A stretch of DNA of 51,070 nucleotides from an uncultured Prevotellaceae bacterium (GCA_947166305.1 CAMVDV010000023.1:1-51070), one strand, 5' to 3'. Counted from the first letter of the stretch, positions 24,752 to 34,576 are shown. The notes: a model not told the origin generated them from the sequence alone. Made by a program: numbers and translations.

Positions 24752-27700
24752 CTACACAATGAACTTCGAGAGTAGTTTTTCGCCTTCCTCGATGCTAATT
24801 TTCCTGCGCTGGCAGTAGTCGAGGAGCTGGTCGCGGTCGATGCAACCCACGGGGAAGTACTTGGCCTCGGCGTGCCAGATGAGCAGACCGCACACGGATG
24901 TGGAGGGCAAGATGCTGTAGTGGTCGGTCAGCCTGACGTTGAGTTTCTGCTCAGCCTCCAGTCGGTCGAAGACGATACGCTTGAGGGAATGGTCCGGACA
25001 CGAAGCGTAGCCGAAGGCGTATCTCATTGACCATTGACCATTGACCATTGACCATTGACCATTATTCATTGAGCATTGACCGTCTTCCGCGTTGTCCTTT
25101 AATATTTTAACTTTTTCACCTTTTAACTTTTTCACCTTTTTACTGAGCCACTCGGCGCCTGCTTCGGCCAGTCGGGCACAGAGGGCATGGGTCATGAGGC
25201 GTTCGCTCTCATCGGTCGGGTCCTGCTTCGGACGGGCCGTAACAAGGAAGAGTCCGATGGGCGAGGGCACGTCGGTGTCGAAGTAATCGGCCAGGCATCG
25301 GTATTGATACGCGGCGCTTTGGCTGCGGAGCATCGGCAAAGTCTGTCCGTCGGAACACAGCACGATGTCGTTACCCCTGCGGACTGCGGCCTCTACCTTA
25401 TATAATATATCCACCTCGAGCAAGTCCTTCTGCAGTGCCTCCGTGAGGAATTGTTTGCCTTCGCGCAGGGTGCGTTCCGCCTCGGGGTTGACCAAAAGCT
25501 GTGGAAGCGTCTCGCCCTTGAAGCCCCAGAACAGCAAAAACATCCGCCAATCGATGAGAGAGAGCAGACCCTCCTTACCGTTTTCCAATGAAAGACAGGC
25601 CCCCTCCCCGCTCCCCCTTTGGGGGAGTGCCTCATTGTCACTGCCTCTTCGCTGAAAGTACAGTTCTTTAATGGGCAAGTTATCAGCGGCAATGCGGCAC
25701 TCCCCCAAAGGGGGAGCGGGGAGGGGGCTTTTCCTGTTGGCCTCCTCGTAGGGTGTCAGGGGCGCATGATGCTCTTCGTAAGCCTCGCGAACCTGACGTT
25801 GTTCTGCCTTAAATTCCTCGATGAAATGGGCTTTTTTTGATGCGATTCGCTTTGCAAGGACAGAGGTTCTGGAGGCATCGCCACCGTAGATGACGAGGCC
25901 ATCGTAGAGGGGTGCGAGCTTGACGGCAGTGTGTACGGCCGACGTCGTGGCCCCTCCCACCAGGATTGGCACGTCGAGGTGCTCACGTTGGAACGTCTCG
26001 CAGAGTTTTTCCATCTCCTTCAGCGACGGAGTTATCAGGCCGCTGATGCCCACGAGGACTGGCTTGTGCTCCTGAACGGCACGGAGAATCGTCTCGCAAG
26101 GCACCATGACTCCGAGGTCGACGACTTGGAATCCGTTGCACGCCAAGACGATGCCGACGATGTTCTTGCCGATGTCATGGACGTCGCCGTTGGCCGTGGC
26201 GAGCACCACGCAAGGCCGTGTCTCCTCCGACTCCCCTTCGGAGAGGGAGGAATCCTGTGCCATGAGAATCGCCACCGCGTCCTTCATCACCTGGGCCGAC
26301 CGCACGACTTGGGGAAGAAACATCTTGCCTTCGCCAAACAGCGTGCCGATATGTTCCATGGCCTGCATGAGTGGACCCTCGATGACCTTGATGGGCTGAC
26401 CATACTTGGCGAGCGCTTCGGGCACATCCTCAGCGAGATGCGAGCTGTCGCCCTTGGTCAGGGCATTCATCAGCCGCTGCTCCACAGGCAGTGAAGAAAC
26501 AGGGTTACTGCCGGAAGGCTCTGGCGACTTTGCTTTTTCACTGTTCGCTATTAACTTTTCACTCAAGCTCAGAAGCCTGTCGGTGGCCTCGTCGTCGGTG
26601 TTCATGACGACGTCTTCCACCGCCCGACGCAGGCCGGGTTCGATGTCGTCGTACACCTGGAGCATCGACGGATTGAGGATTGCCATGTCGAGCCCAGCGC
26701 GGATGGCGTGGTAGAGGAACACCGAGTGCATGGCTTCCCTCACCTGATTGTTCCCTCGGAACGCGAATGAGAGGTTGCTGACGCCGCCGCTTGTCTTAGC
26801 CAGGGGCAGGTTTTCCTTGATCCACCGCACGGCCCGGATGAAGTCGACGGCGTAGGCTTGATGTTCTTTGATGCCCGTTCCGACGGATAAGATATTGGCG
26901 TCGAAGATGATATCCTGCGGGGGGAAGCCGACCGACGTGAGCAGCGAGTAGGCTCGGCGAGCGATGGATGTCTTCCTTTCGAACGTCGTGGCCTGTCCAT
27001 CCTCGTCGAATGCCATCACTACCACTGCGGCTCCCAGGCTCCTCAGGTCTGCCGCTTTGCTGAGGAAATCCTGTTCTCCTGCCTTGAGGCTGATGGAGTT
27101 GACGATGCATTTGCCCTGGGCGTTCTTCAGTCCGGCGAGGACTGTGGGCCAGTCGCTGCTGTCGATCATGAGAGCGGCGCGTGCCACGGCCGGGTCAGCG
27201 CTGATGTATCTGCAGAAGGTCTGCATTTCCTGTCGGCTGTCGAGCATGGCGTCGTCCATGTTGATGTCGATGATGGTTGCCCCTCCTTCTATTTGGTTGC
27301 GGGCCACGGAGAGTGCCTCGTCGTATTTTTTCTCAGCGATGAGTCGGGCGAACCGTCTTGAGCCAGCCACGTTAGTGCGTTCGCCGATGTTGGTGAAGTT
27401 CTGCGTCTGGCGGTCGATGAGGAGCGGTTCGAGTCCTGACACCCTTAGCTGATGGTCGGCCTGGGGAATGGTTCGAGGCCTGACGCCGTGCATTGCGTCG
27501 GCAATGGCCTTGATGTGGTGTTCGTCCGTCCCGCAGCAGCCACCGGCGATGTTGACCAATCCGTCGTCGGCCAAGGCGCGGAGATGCCGGGCGGTGAAGT
27601 CCGGGAGCTCCTCATACTCGCCCATCTGGTTGGGAAGCCCGGCGTTGGGATAGATGGACAGGGGGAGTGGCACGGAAGCCGACAGCTGCTCCATGAATGG

Positions 27701-28540
27701 CCGAAGCTCAGTCACACCGAAGGAACAGTTCAGGCCAAAACTGAGAAGATGGGGGTAGTGGCTGATGCTCGTGAAGAAGGACCATAGGGTTTGCCCCGTT
27801 AGGGTTCGGCCGCTTCGGTCGTTGACGGTGACCGACACCATGACGGGAATTTCCCGATGGAATCGGCGATTTATGTCACTGATGGCATAGAGAGCAGCCT
27901 TCGTGTTGAGGCTGTCGTAGCACGTCTCGAGCAGGAGAAGGTCGGCGCCTCCTTCGAGCAATGCTTCGGCCTGTTCTCGATAAGAATCGGCCATTTCATC
28001 GAAAGAAATGGCTCTCTTCGACGGGTTGGCCATGTCGGATGGCAGGGTGAGGGACTTGGCTGTGGGGCCCATCGAACCGGCCACATAGATTCTTCGGGCA
28101 CTGTTCTTTGACCATTGACCATTGACCATTGAGCATTGACCATTGGCCATTGAGCATTGACCATTGGCCATTGAGCATTGACCATTCCAGTTGTCGGCCA
28201 CTTGGCGAGCGATTCTGGCGCCTTGGCGAGCCATTTCGGCGGCAAGGTCGGCACATCCGTACTCATGCTGGCTGATGCGGTTGGACGAGAAGGTGTTTGT
28301 GGCGATGATGTCTGCTCCGGCCTCGACGTAGAGGCGGTGGATTTCGCCGACGACCTCGGGCGCGGTGAGGCAAAGCACGTCGTTGTTGCCCACGAGCGAC
28401 ACGGGCCACTGGGCGAAGCGCCCGCGGTGGAAGCACTCGCTCTGCAGCCCCATGGCCTGAATCCTGGTTCCCATTGCCCCGTCCATGATGAGGATGCGGC
28501 GGGCAAGTCTCTCTCTTATTTCCTTAAACGTCTGCTCCAT
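24752..28540 (-). CDS. metH: Cobalamin-dependent methionine synthase with in-frame repeat insertions
   Basis: Transfers a methyl group from methyl-THF to homocysteine through cobalamin. All four modules are present. The homocysteine domain (1-340) has zinc ligands Cys272, Cys335 and Cys336. The pterin domain (about 360-620) contains [13 protein letters not shown]. The B12 domain has DVHDIGK with His788. The activation domain is about 915-1262. The start at 28540 ([12 protein letters not shown]) gives 1262 residues; the longer frame adds 39 upstream codons. A TACCTTTG element lies at 28549-28556. Several segments are repeat-encoded: residues 119-145 (7-nt array), 763-773 (a small palindrome), 934-985 (paired palindromes), 1132-1147 (8-nt array) and 1151-1173 (7-nt array). 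The frame is open throughout, so the protein is probably functional. Confidence 0.95.
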   Translation of the reverse strand: MEQTFKEIRERLARRILIMDGAMGTRIQAMGLQSECFHRGRFAQWPVSLVGNNDVLCLTAPEVVGEIHRLYVEAGADIIATNTFSSNRISQHEYGCADLAAEMARQGARIARQVADNWNGQCSMANGQCSMANGQCSMVNGQWSKNSARRIYVAGSMGPTAKSLTLPSDMANPSKRAISFDEMADSYREQAEALLEGGADLLLLETCYDSLNTKAALYAISDINRRFHREIPVMVSVTVNDRSGRTLTGQTLWSFFTSISHYPHLLSFGLNCSFGVTELRPFMEQLSASVPLPLSIYPNAGLPNQMGEYEELPDFTARHLRALADDGLVNIAGGCCGTDEHHIKAIADAMHGVRPRTIPQADHQLRVSGLEPLLIDRQTQNFTNIGERTNVAGSRRFARLIAEKKYDEALSVARNQIEGGATIIDINMDDAMLDSRQEMQTFCRYISADPAVARAALMIDSSDWPTVLAGLKNAQGKCIVNSISLKAGEQDFLSKAADLRSLGAAVVVMAFDEDGQATTFERKTSIARRAYSLLTSVGFPPQDIIFDANILSVGTGIKEHQAYAVDFIRAVRWIKENLPLAKTSGGVSNLSFAFRGNNQVREAMHSVFLYHAIRAGLDMAILNPSMLQVYDDIEPGLRRAVEDVVMNTDDEATDRLLSLSEKLIANSEKAKSPEPSGSNPVSSLPVEQRLMNALTKGDSSHLAEDVPEALAKYGQPIKVIEGPLMQAMEHIGTLFGEGKMFLPQVVRSAQVMKDAVAILMAQDSSLSEGESEETRPCVVLATANGDVHDIGKNIVGIVLACNGFQVVDLGVMVPCETILRAVQEHKPVLVGISGLITPSLKEMEKLCETFQREHLDVPILVGGATTSAVHTAVKLAPLYDGLVIYGGDASRTSVLAKRIASKKAHFIEEFKAEQRQVREAYEEHHAPLTPYEEANRKSPLPAPPLGECRIAADNLPIKELYFQRRGSDNEALPQRGSGEGACLSLENGKEGLLSLIDWRMFLLFWGFKGETLPQLLVNPEAERTLREGKQFLTEALQKDLLEVDILYKVEAAVRRGNDIVLCSDGQTLPMLRSQSAAYQYRCLADYFDTDVPSPIGLFLVTARPKQDPTDESERLMTHALCARLAEAGAEWLSKKVKKLKGEKVKILKDNAEDGQCSMNNGQWSMVNGQWSMRYAFGYASCPDHSLKRIVFDRLEAEQKLNVRLTDHYSILPSTSVCGLLIWHAEAKYFPVGCIDRDQLLDYCQRRKISIEEGEKLLSKFIV
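25025..25145. repeat. 7-nt and 8-nt arrays inside metH
   Basis: ATTGACC heptamers run from 25025 to 25081, and CTTTTTCAC/CTTTTTAAC octamers from 25100 to 25145. Both are read in frame, giving [12 protein letters not shown] and [12 protein letters not shown] in the activation domain. Confidence 0.85.
25590..25740. repeat. Inverted pair of CTCCCCCTTTGGGGGAG palindromes inside metH
   Basis: GCTCCCCCTTTGGGGGAG at about 25608 and CTCCCCCAAAGGGGGAGC at about 25700, with matching flanks (CCCCTCCCCGCT and GCGGGGAGGGGG), face each other across about 75 bp. The whole composite is read in frame as about 50 residues of MetH. Confidence 0.82.
28109..28187. repeat. ATTGACC heptamer array inside metH
   Basis: About eleven heptamers (ATTGACC, ATTGAGC, ATTGGCC) are read on the minus strand as a 7-residue peptide repeat (NGQCSMA). 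Since 21 nt is 3 x 7, gain or loss of three units keeps the frame. Confidence 0.88.
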
Positions 28541-28890
28541 ATCGGCGGCAAAGGTACGAAGAAATCGGTAATTAAGAAAGAAGAAACGGGAATAAACACG
28601 GATTTTGACCCAAAATGTCTGCCGCGGCAGACGCAGGGGGGACATTATTATACTCAAGTTACGGATGTCAAGTAGATATATAAGAAGATAAAAGAAGATA
28701 TGCCGCTTCCAGCGGCGAAGATAGAGGACAATACATTCGGGGAAACAAACGTCCTTTATCTTCCTCTATCTTCTTCTATCTTCCTCTATCTCCAAAGGAA
28801 GCAAAGCTTCCGAAACTTACATTATTATATAAGTGCCTGCTCCGGATGCCTTGGCCGAACGCCCCTCGCGGCGGCTCTCGCGGGCCTGCT
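28541..28890. other. Metabolic divergent gap with palindromes and a purine/pyrimidine pair
   Basis: No gene is seen. Features: a perfect 16-bp palindrome GTCTGCCGCGGCAGAC (28617-28632); small stem-loops GCCGCT-TCC-AGCGGC (28702-28716) and GGAAGC-AAA-GCTTCC (28797-28811); and a purine tract AGAAGATAAAAGAAGATA (about 28682-28700) able to pair with the pyrimidine tract 28757-28792 (TATCTTCCTCTATCTT). Confidence 0.6.
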
Positions 28891-28978
28891 GCCGAAACCC
28901 AACAGGATTATCGCCGAAACCCAGCAGGGCTACCTCCGAAACCCCGTGGGGTTATCGCCGCCGCCCGGCAGGATTTTC
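28891..28978. repeat. 22-nt register array g
   Basis: Four units start at 28891 with CCGAAACCCAACAGGATTA and variants (CCAGCAGGGCTA, CCCCGTGGGGTTA, CCCGGCAGGATTT). The word is related to the first two units of the array at 13845. Confidence 0.85.
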
Positions 28979-29076
28979 CAGGGAGGAAAAAAGGGTTTTG
29001 AGCACGGCGAGTGCAAATAAATGTTAAATCGAAAAAGATTTTTCCCTTTTCCTTTTTCCCTTTTCACTTTTTGCCG

Positions 29077-29445
29077 TACCTTTGCCCCTCGGTAGGACAA
29101 CGGCTGTCCCCAAAAACAAATTCTAAGGTACATGAACAAATTCATCATCGGTCCCGCCTTCTGCAGGGCTGTTCTGTTGCAAAGCTGACGCTTTTGCAAA
29201 CAGACGCGGTGTGTCCGCTATCGGACTGCCTGCGATGATGATGCGTTCTTTGACTTATTGTACCGCCACCAGCGTGTCTTTTTGACGGAGGAAGCGGCTC
29301 CCCGACGACCTCTCTGCGAACCATTCTTCGGCATATGCCTCGGCATGTGCCCTACTTTCGTGCGCCCCTCACCCCGACGAGGCGCACGCCGACAAGCGAC
29401 CCAGTAATTTGTTTTTGTAACTTTCATGTTTAAGGAGATAATATT
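29077..29445 (+). promoter_or_regulatory. Long leader of the AAA+ gene
   Basis: TACCTTTG at 29077-29084 is a promoter-like element, although its -33 part is weak. About 350 nt separate it from the ATG. The leader contains an 18-codon frame (29131-29187, MNKFIIGPAFCRAVLLQS) and an imperfect hairpin at about 29173-29204 (TCTGTTGCAAAGC / GCTTTTGCAAACAGA). A real Shine-Dalgarno site, AAGGAG (29432-29437), follows, which is unusual in this phylum. No known riboswitch was recognised. Confidence 0.5.
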
Positions 29446-31092
29446 ATGAACAGGAAAAACACCTTCACCCGACTCATCAACAACTTCAGGCGCCAGACCC
29501 GCACCACCATCCTTCAGCACCTCGACTCGCTGGCCCACAGCCCTCGCGTCTATTCCCAGCAGTTCGCCGGCATCGGACAGCACCTCAACTCCTACCGACT
29601 CTTTGCCTTCATCGACCGACACAGCTTCGTGCTCCTCTGCATCGACAAGGCCGACGGCATCGTCGAACTGGCCGACGAAGAGATGTATGGAGATGAACCG
29701 CCACGCTACTTCACCTGTGACAGCCACAGGAAAAGCCCCGTCTGGATGCTCTCCGAGACCCTCAAGCTCATACGCCTGCACTTCTGCGAGCAAAACATCA
29801 GCCTCAAGGTCCACGGACTGCTCCTCACGGAGAACACCATAGTCAATGCCGACGACATACGCCCTGAGTGGGACCGGATGGGCATCAGCGTCATCGACCA
29901 GATGGAATGTCTGGACGAGAAAACCATCGGCGTCAATCCCGACGAGAGCCTTACCTTCGGCCACGAAGCCATGCAGGCTATCGCCGACATCGTCAAGACT
30001 CCCGACCAGGCACGCAAGGATGAGAACGACGAATTCGCCAGGATGCTCGACGATTTCATGGCTTCTTTGGAAGGCAATGCGAACACCGACGACACGGACG
30101 ACACGCCGGAGCAAGAGGAACCCGACACGACGGACTCCGACACCGACGACTGCACGGGCGACTTCTCCGCAGCCCTCGACATCCCATCGGGCATCGTGGA
30201 GCAGAACAACAACCTGAGCGTCAAGGTGCAAATACTGCCTCCGCTGCCCAATCCGCGTGCCGAGCTCGACAAACTCGTGGGCTGCCAGGACATCAAGGCC
30301 CGCCTCGACGAGCTCCTGGCCCTCACTCGTTACAACCAAATCCTGCTCAGTGCCTACCCACAGTCCAAGCTCCACGAGGTGTCGCTCCACAGCATCTTCT
30401 TCGGACATCCAGGCACCGGCAAGACCACGGTCTGCAAGATTTTCGGCTCCATCCTGCACGAAGCCGGCGCACTCTCCAAGGGTCATGTCGTGGTAGCCAA
30501 CAGGGGTACGTTCCTCGGAACGCTTTGGGGCGACGAGGAGCGAAGCGTCCGGCAGGTCATAGACATGGCCATGGGAGGCGTATTGATGATAGACGAAGCC
30601 TATCTCCTCAATGGAAAGCACGAGCACGACCCCGGCCGAATCGTCGTGCAGCTGCTCATGGACCTGCTGGCCGACGAAGGCCGGAGGGACATAGCCGTCG
30701 TCCTTTGTGGCTACAAGGAACCCATGATGCGCTTGCTCGACACGAACCCCGGCCTGCAATCGCGCTTCCCGAACCGTTTCGAGTTCAAGGATTTCAGCGT
30801 AGACGACTTGCTTGAAATCAGCCGACGCCGTGTAGATGAGTACCAATACCACTTCACGCCGCAGGCATGGCAGAAGTATCGCGACGTGCTCAGCGAAGCC
30901 TACGCCGTGCGCGACCCGCAGTCTTGGGGCAATGCACGCTTCGTTGCAAACCAATTGGAACGCATCTACATCCAGCACGCACGCCGTTGCACCGAGGGAC
31001 GACCCGTTTCAGACAAGCAACTCCTCACCCTTACGCCTGCCGACATCGTGCCCATCGAGGTGGCACGCGCACCGCGTCACGTCGGATTCTGA
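29446..31092 (+). CDS. CbbX/SpoVK-type AAA+ ATPase with unknown N-terminal domain
   Basis: A protein of 548 residues. The C-terminal half is an AAA+ module of the CbbX/SpoVK/type VII EccA class. It contains ELDKLVGCQDIKARLDEL (about 270), Walker A GHPGTGKT (320-327), Walker B with Asp383 in VLMIDEAYLL, a sensor-like VLCGYKEPM and the arginine-finger region LQSRFPNRFEF. The lid at the end has the WGNARFVANQLERI signature. The N-terminal 210 residues match nothing I know and are joined by an acidic Asp/Thr linker (about 215-242). The family remodels protein complexes; the partner is unknown. It stands alone, with a long leader and a strong ribosome-binding site. Confidence 0.85.
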   Translation: MNRKNTFTRLINNFRRQTRTTILQHLDSLAHSPRVYSQQFAGIGQHLNSYRLFAFIDRHSFVLLCIDKADGIVELADEEMYGDEPPRYFTCDSHRKSPVWMLSETLKLIRLHFCEQNISLKVHGLLLTENTIVNADDIRPEWDRMGISVIDQMECLDEKTIGVNPDESLTFGHEAMQAIADIVKTPDQARKDENDEFARMLDDFMASLEGNANTDDTDDTPEQEEPDTTDSDTDDCTGDFSAALDIPSGIVEQNNNLSVKVQILPPLPNPRAELDKLVGCQDIKARLDELLALTRYNQILLSAYPQSKLHEVSLHSIFFGHPGTGKTTVCKIFGSILHEAGALSKGHVVVANRGTFLGTLWGDEERSVRQVIDMAMGGVLMIDEAYLLNGKHEHDPGRIVVQLLMDLLADEGRRDIAVVLCGYKEPMMRLLDTNPGLQSRFPNRFEFKDFSVDDLLEISRRRVDEYQYHFTPQAWQKYRDVLSEAYAVRDPQSWGNARFVANQLERIYIQHARRCTEGRPVSDKQLLTLTPADIVPIEVARAPRHVGF

Positions 31093-31110
31093 ACAGCAGC
31101 GTCCATAATC

Positions 31111-31176
31111 CCCTCACGCGACGTTTGCAATCTCCGCCTGCGGCGACGGGCATCGTCGCACGCGGCGTTTGCAAAC
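31111..31176. repeat. 22-nt register array h
   Basis: Three units start at 31111, 31133 and 31155 with CACGCGACGTTTGCAATC-like words, the CGCACGCGGCG family of arrays d, f and j. Confidence 0.82.
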
Positions 31177-31214
31177 GTCTCCGCCCTCATTGAGGAAGAA
31201 AAAGCGTCTTTTCC

Positions 31215-31245
31215 TTTGTCGTTCGCCGCGTAATTCGTAACTTTG
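31215..31245 (+). promoter_or_regulatory. Promoter of nadB
   Basis: TTTG (31215-31218), 19 bp, TAACTTTG (31238-31245): a full match to the phylum consensus, 32 bp before the ATG. Confidence 0.75.
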
Positions 31246-31277
31246 CGGCGTAATTATGCACAAACAAGGCTAAGAAA

Positions 31278-32942
31278 ATGATAAAGAAGACAGAATTTCT
31301 TGTAATAGGAAGCGGCGTGGCCGGCATGAGTTATGCCCTCAAAGTGGCAGACAGTGGCAAAGGAAAAGTGACGCTCATCTGTAAGACAACACTCGAGGAG
31401 GCTAACACGGCAAAGGCACAGGGCGGCATCGCATCCGTCACAAACTTGCTTGTCGATAACTTCGAGAAGCATATAGAAGACACCATGATTGCCGGCGATT
31501 ACATCAGCGACCCGGCTGCAGTGGAACAAGTGGTAAGGAACGCACCGCAGGGCATTCGCGACCTCCTGCAGTGGGGTGTGCAGTTCGACAAGAAGGCCGA
31601 CGGCGAGTTCGACCTTCATCGTGAGGGCGGACACTCAGAGTTCCGCATTCTCCACCACGCCGACGACACAGGAGCGGAGATTCAGCGCGGCCTCATGGAA
31701 GCAGTTCGCCGCAATCCCAACATCGAAGTGCTGGAGAATCACTTCGCCGTAGAAATAATCACACAGCATCATCTCGGCATTCGCGTCACTCGCCGCACGC
31801 CCGACATCGAGTGCTATGGCGCTTACGTCCTCAATCCGGATACAGGAAAGGTGGACACCTATCTCAGCAAAGTCACCCTCATGGCAACGGGCGGAACGGG
31901 TGCCATCTATGCAACGACGTCGAATCCGAACATCGCGACGGGCGACGGCATAGCAATGGTCTATCGTGCCAAAGGCAAGGTAAAGGATATGGAGTTCGTG
32001 CAGTTCCATCCTACGGTGTTGTTCAATCCCAAAGAGACCCATCCTGCCTACCTCATCACCGAGGCGATGCGAGGCTACGGTGGTATCCTAAGGCTCCCCA
32101 ACGGCGAGGAATTCATGCAGAAGTACGACGAGAGGCTGAGTCTGGCACCGCGCGACATCGTGGCACGCGCCATAGACCGCGAGATGAAAATCCACGGCTT
32201 GGATCATGTCTGCCTTGACGTCACGCACAAAGACCCCGAGGAAACCAAGCATCATTTCCCCAACATCTATGCCAAGTGCCTGAGCATCGGCATCGACATC
32301 ACCAAGCAGTACATTCCTGTGGCACCCAGCGCGCACTATATGTGTGGCGGCATCAAGGTGGACCTCGACGGGCAAAGCAGCATCAAGAGGCTCTATGCGG
32401 TGGGCGAATGTTCATGCACCGGACTGCATGGAGGCAACCGACTGGCCAGCAATTCGCTCATCGAAGCCGTGGTCTATGCCGACGCCGCTGCCCGTCACTC
32501 GCTGGAAGTCATCGATTCGTACGACTTCAACGAACGTATCCCGGAATGGAACGACGAGGGAACGATGACGAACGAAGAGAAGGTTCTCATCGCGCAGGAC
32601 GTGAAGGAAGTGAACCAAATCATGTCCACTTATGTGGGAATCGTCCGCAGCGACCTCAGGCTTCATCGTGCTTGGGAACGCCTCGACTTGCTCTACGAAG
32701 AGACGGAACACCTCTTCAAGCGAGTGAAGCCCACGAAGGACATCTGCGAGCTGAGGAATATGATCAACGTTGGTTACCTCATCACGCGGCAGGCGCTTGA
32801 GCGCAAGGAAAGCCGCGGACTGCACTACACCATTGACTATGCCAAGCATGCGCTCGATAAAGACCCCTCTAAATCTCCCCTTAAAGGGGAGACTTCCAGT
32901 CCTGACGTAGGGAACAGTTCAGTTAAAATCCTCTCCCTTTAA
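31278..32942 (+). CDS. nadB: L-aspartate oxidase
   Basis: A flavoenzyme that oxidises aspartate to iminoaspartate, the substrate of NadA. The N-terminal FAD site is FLVIGSGVAGMSYALKVAD. AKAQGGIASV follows, then the succinate dehydrogenase-like substrate region (LHREGGHSEFRILHHADDTG, FVQFHPTVLF) and SAHYMCGGIKVD. GNRLASNSLIEAVVYA is the flavoprotein C-terminal signature, and a helical domain follows. The enzyme proper ends near residue 535. The last 20 or so residues (DPSKSPLKGETSS...) are translated from a palindromic repeat whose second half supplies the stop. A strong promoter precedes it, and trkH follows after 22 bp. Confidence 0.95.
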   Translation: MIKKTEFLVIGSGVAGMSYALKVADSGKGKVTLICKTTLEEANTAKAQGGIASVTNLLVDNFEKHIEDTMIAGDYISDPAAVEQVVRNAPQGIRDLLQWGVQFDKKADGEFDLHREGGHSEFRILHHADDTGAEIQRGLMEAVRRNPNIEVLENHFAVEIITQHHLGIRVTRRTPDIECYGAYVLNPDTGKVDTYLSKVTLMATGGTGAIYATTSNPNIATGDGIAMVYRAKGKVKDMEFVQFHPTVLFNPKETHPAYLITEAMRGYGGILRLPNGEEFMQKYDERLSLAPRDIVARAIDREMKIHGLDHVCLDVTHKDPEETKHHFPNIYAKCLSIGIDITKQYIPVAPSAHYMCGGIKVDLDGQSSIKRLYAVGECSCTGLHGGNRLASNSLIEAVVYADAAARHSLEVIDSYDFNERIPEWNDEGTMTNEEKVLIAQDVKEVNQIMSTYVGIVRSDLRLHRAWERLDLLYEETEHLFKRVKPTKDICELRNMINVGYLITRQALERKESRGLHYTIDYAKHALDKDPSKSPLKGETSSPDVGNSSVKILSL

Positions 32943-32967
32943 GGGAGAGTTAGAGAGGGTCTTTATG
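32860..32967. repeat. Inverted pair of CCCCTTAAAGGGG-type palindromes at the nadB-trkH junction
   Basis: AGACCCCTCTAAATCTCCCC-TTAAAGGGGAGACTT (32861-32895) and, in opposite orientation, TCTCCCTTTAAGGGAGAG with TTAGAGAGGGTCT (32930-32962). They encode the C-terminus and stop of nadB and end directly at the trkH start codon. Confidence 0.88.
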
Positions 32968-34437
32968 AAAAAGGGTATCCTGGGCATTCTCGTCATCATG
33001 GAGAGCTTCTTCCTGCTGCTCTCCATGCTCATCGCCATACTCAATGGCGAGGAGGGATGGCTGTGCTTCCTTCTGACTGCACTCGGCACGATGGCTGCAG
33101 GCTCGCTTTGCATCTTCCTGAGCCGCAGTGGGGAGAACAAAAGAATGCGCCGGGCCGACAACTTTCTCATCGTGGCTTTGTCGTGGATTGCCTTTTCGGT
33201 GGTCGGCATGGTGCCCTTCATGGTGCTTGCCGACATGGATTTGGCGAGTGCTTTCTTCGAGACGATGAGTGGCTTCACCACGACGGGCGCCACTTGCATC
33301 GAGCAGATCGACTCCCTGCCGCGCTGTCTGCTCTTCTGGCGCGCCTTGACGCAATGGATCGGAGGCTTGGGCATCGTGGTCTTTTCCTTTGCCTTGATTC
33401 CTGTCTATGAGATGAAGAACACCAATCTCTACTCTGCTGAGGTGACGGGATTGGGTTTGGACAAGCTCCGCCCAAAGATAGGTTCCACGGCCCGACGCGT
33501 GCTTCTCATCTATCTGGTGCTGACGAGCGCGTGTGCCTTCATGTACTGGATTGGGCCGATGAACCTGTATGATGCGGTGTGCCATGCCTTCTCCACGATT
33601 GCCACAGGCGGTTTCAGTACGCACTCGGAGAGCTTGGCTTTCTTTCACAGCCGCTACATCGAATACGTTGCGAGTCTGTTCATGGTGGTGAGCAGCATCA
33701 ATTTCTCGCTCTACTACTACATGAGCATCCGCCGCAGCCATGTGCTCTTTCAGAACGAAGAGGTGCGAGTTTTCGTGGCCTATCTGGGGGTGGCCGTGGT
33801 CTTCTTCATGCTCCTTTTCTACTTTGCGCCCGTGCCGGAGAGTGCCGACGCGTTGCTGCCGAAGGGACTCGAAGAGACGTTCCGCACGGCACTCTTCCAT
33901 GTGAGCAGCGTCGCCACGAGCACCGGCTTCTCGGCACAAAAGTTCGACTACGTCGCTTGGGGTGCGTCGTTCTGGATGCCCACGGTGGTCATCATGGCCA
34001 TCGGCGCGTGTGCAGGCAGCACGGCGGGCGGCATCAAGATGGTCCGCATCATAATATGTGCCAAGAGCGTCTTCAATGAACTCATCCTCATGCTGCATCC
34101 GCGAGCCATCCTCGGCGTTCGTGTGGGCGGACAGATTGTGCCGGAGAGCAAGGTGAGACAGGCGTTGTCGTTCATCTTCATCTATATGCTCCTGGTGGTT
34201 ATAGCGATGACTTGCCATTCTCTGCTCGGAGCGGACGTCGACACAGCGCTTGGCAGCAGCATCAGTATGCTGAGCAACGTAGGTCCCGCCACGGGCACGA
34301 CCGGCCCTGCCAGCACGTTTGCCCATGTGCCGGCAGCAGGCAAGTGGCTCATGAGTGCCTATATGCTCATCGGCCGTCTGGAGATTTTCACGGTACTCTT
34401 CCTGCTGATGCCGAACTACTGGAAGGATATAAAATAG
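32965..34437 (+). CDS. trkH: TrkH-family potassium uptake protein
   Basis: The membrane-spanning subunit of a Trk-type K+ transporter, 490 residues with about ten helices. Selectivity-filter-like loops are visible: ETMSGFTTTGATCIE, HAFSTIATGGFSTHSESL, SSVATSTGFSAQ and SNVGPATGTTGPAS. Length and loop order match TrkH. The gating partner TrkA is not in this window. The start codon abuts the repeat that ends nadB, and co-transcription with nadB is likely by spacing, though the two functions are unrelated. Confidence 0.93.
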   Translation: MKKGILGILVIMESFFLLLSMLIAILNGEEGWLCFLLTALGTMAAGSLCIFLSRSGENKRMRRADNFLIVALSWIAFSVVGMVPFMVLADMDLASAFFETMSGFTTTGATCIEQIDSLPRCLLFWRALTQWIGGLGIVVFSFALIPVYEMKNTNLYSAEVTGLGLDKLRPKIGSTARRVLLIYLVLTSACAFMYWIGPMNLYDAVCHAFSTIATGGFSTHSESLAFFHSRYIEYVASLFMVVSSINFSLYYYMSIRRSHVLFQNEEVRVFVAYLGVAVVFFMLLFYFAPVPESADALLPKGLEETFRTALFHVSSVATSTGFSAQKFDYVAWGASFWMPTVVIMAIGACAGSTAGGIKMVRIIICAKSVFNELILMLHPRAILGVRVGGQIVPESKVRQALSFIFIYMLLVVIAMTCHSLLGADVDTALGSSISMLSNVGPATGTTGPASTFAHVPAAGKWLMSAYMLIGRLEIFTVLFLLMPNYWKDIK

Positions 34438-34466
34438 CCTCGCCACAGCCACCGCCTGCCGACGTG

Positions 34467-34554
34467 GCAGCATTAGTTTGCGAATTAACCATGGTTAGTT
34501 TGCGAATTAACCGTGGTTAGTTGGCGGATTAAACGTGGTTAGTTTTTATTGTTG
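34467..34554. repeat. 22-nt register array i1
   Basis: Four units start at 34467, 34489, 34511 and 34533, with GTGGTTAGTTTGCGAATTAA-like words. Confidence 0.82.
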
Positions 34555-34576
34555 ACGAGAATGTATCGCGGATGGC

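Noticed and set aside
28541..28657. 39-codon N-terminal extension of metH
   Set aside because: It crosses the TACCTTTG element, and the homologous protein begins at [12 protein letters not shown].
29131..29187. 18-codon frame in the AAA+ leader as a gene
   Set aside because: Too short to support as coding. It is noted as a possible leader peptide only, and the in-frame sequence after its stop does not look like a broken gene.
29218..30978. 586-codon reading frame on the minus strand
   Set aside because: It lies opposite the AAA+ gene, whose Walker motifs are clear. Long antisense frames are common in GC-rich coding DNA, and this one has no recognisable motif.
32950..34473. 507-codon minus-strand frame
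   Set aside because: Antisense to trkH, rich in His and Gln, with no domain pattern.
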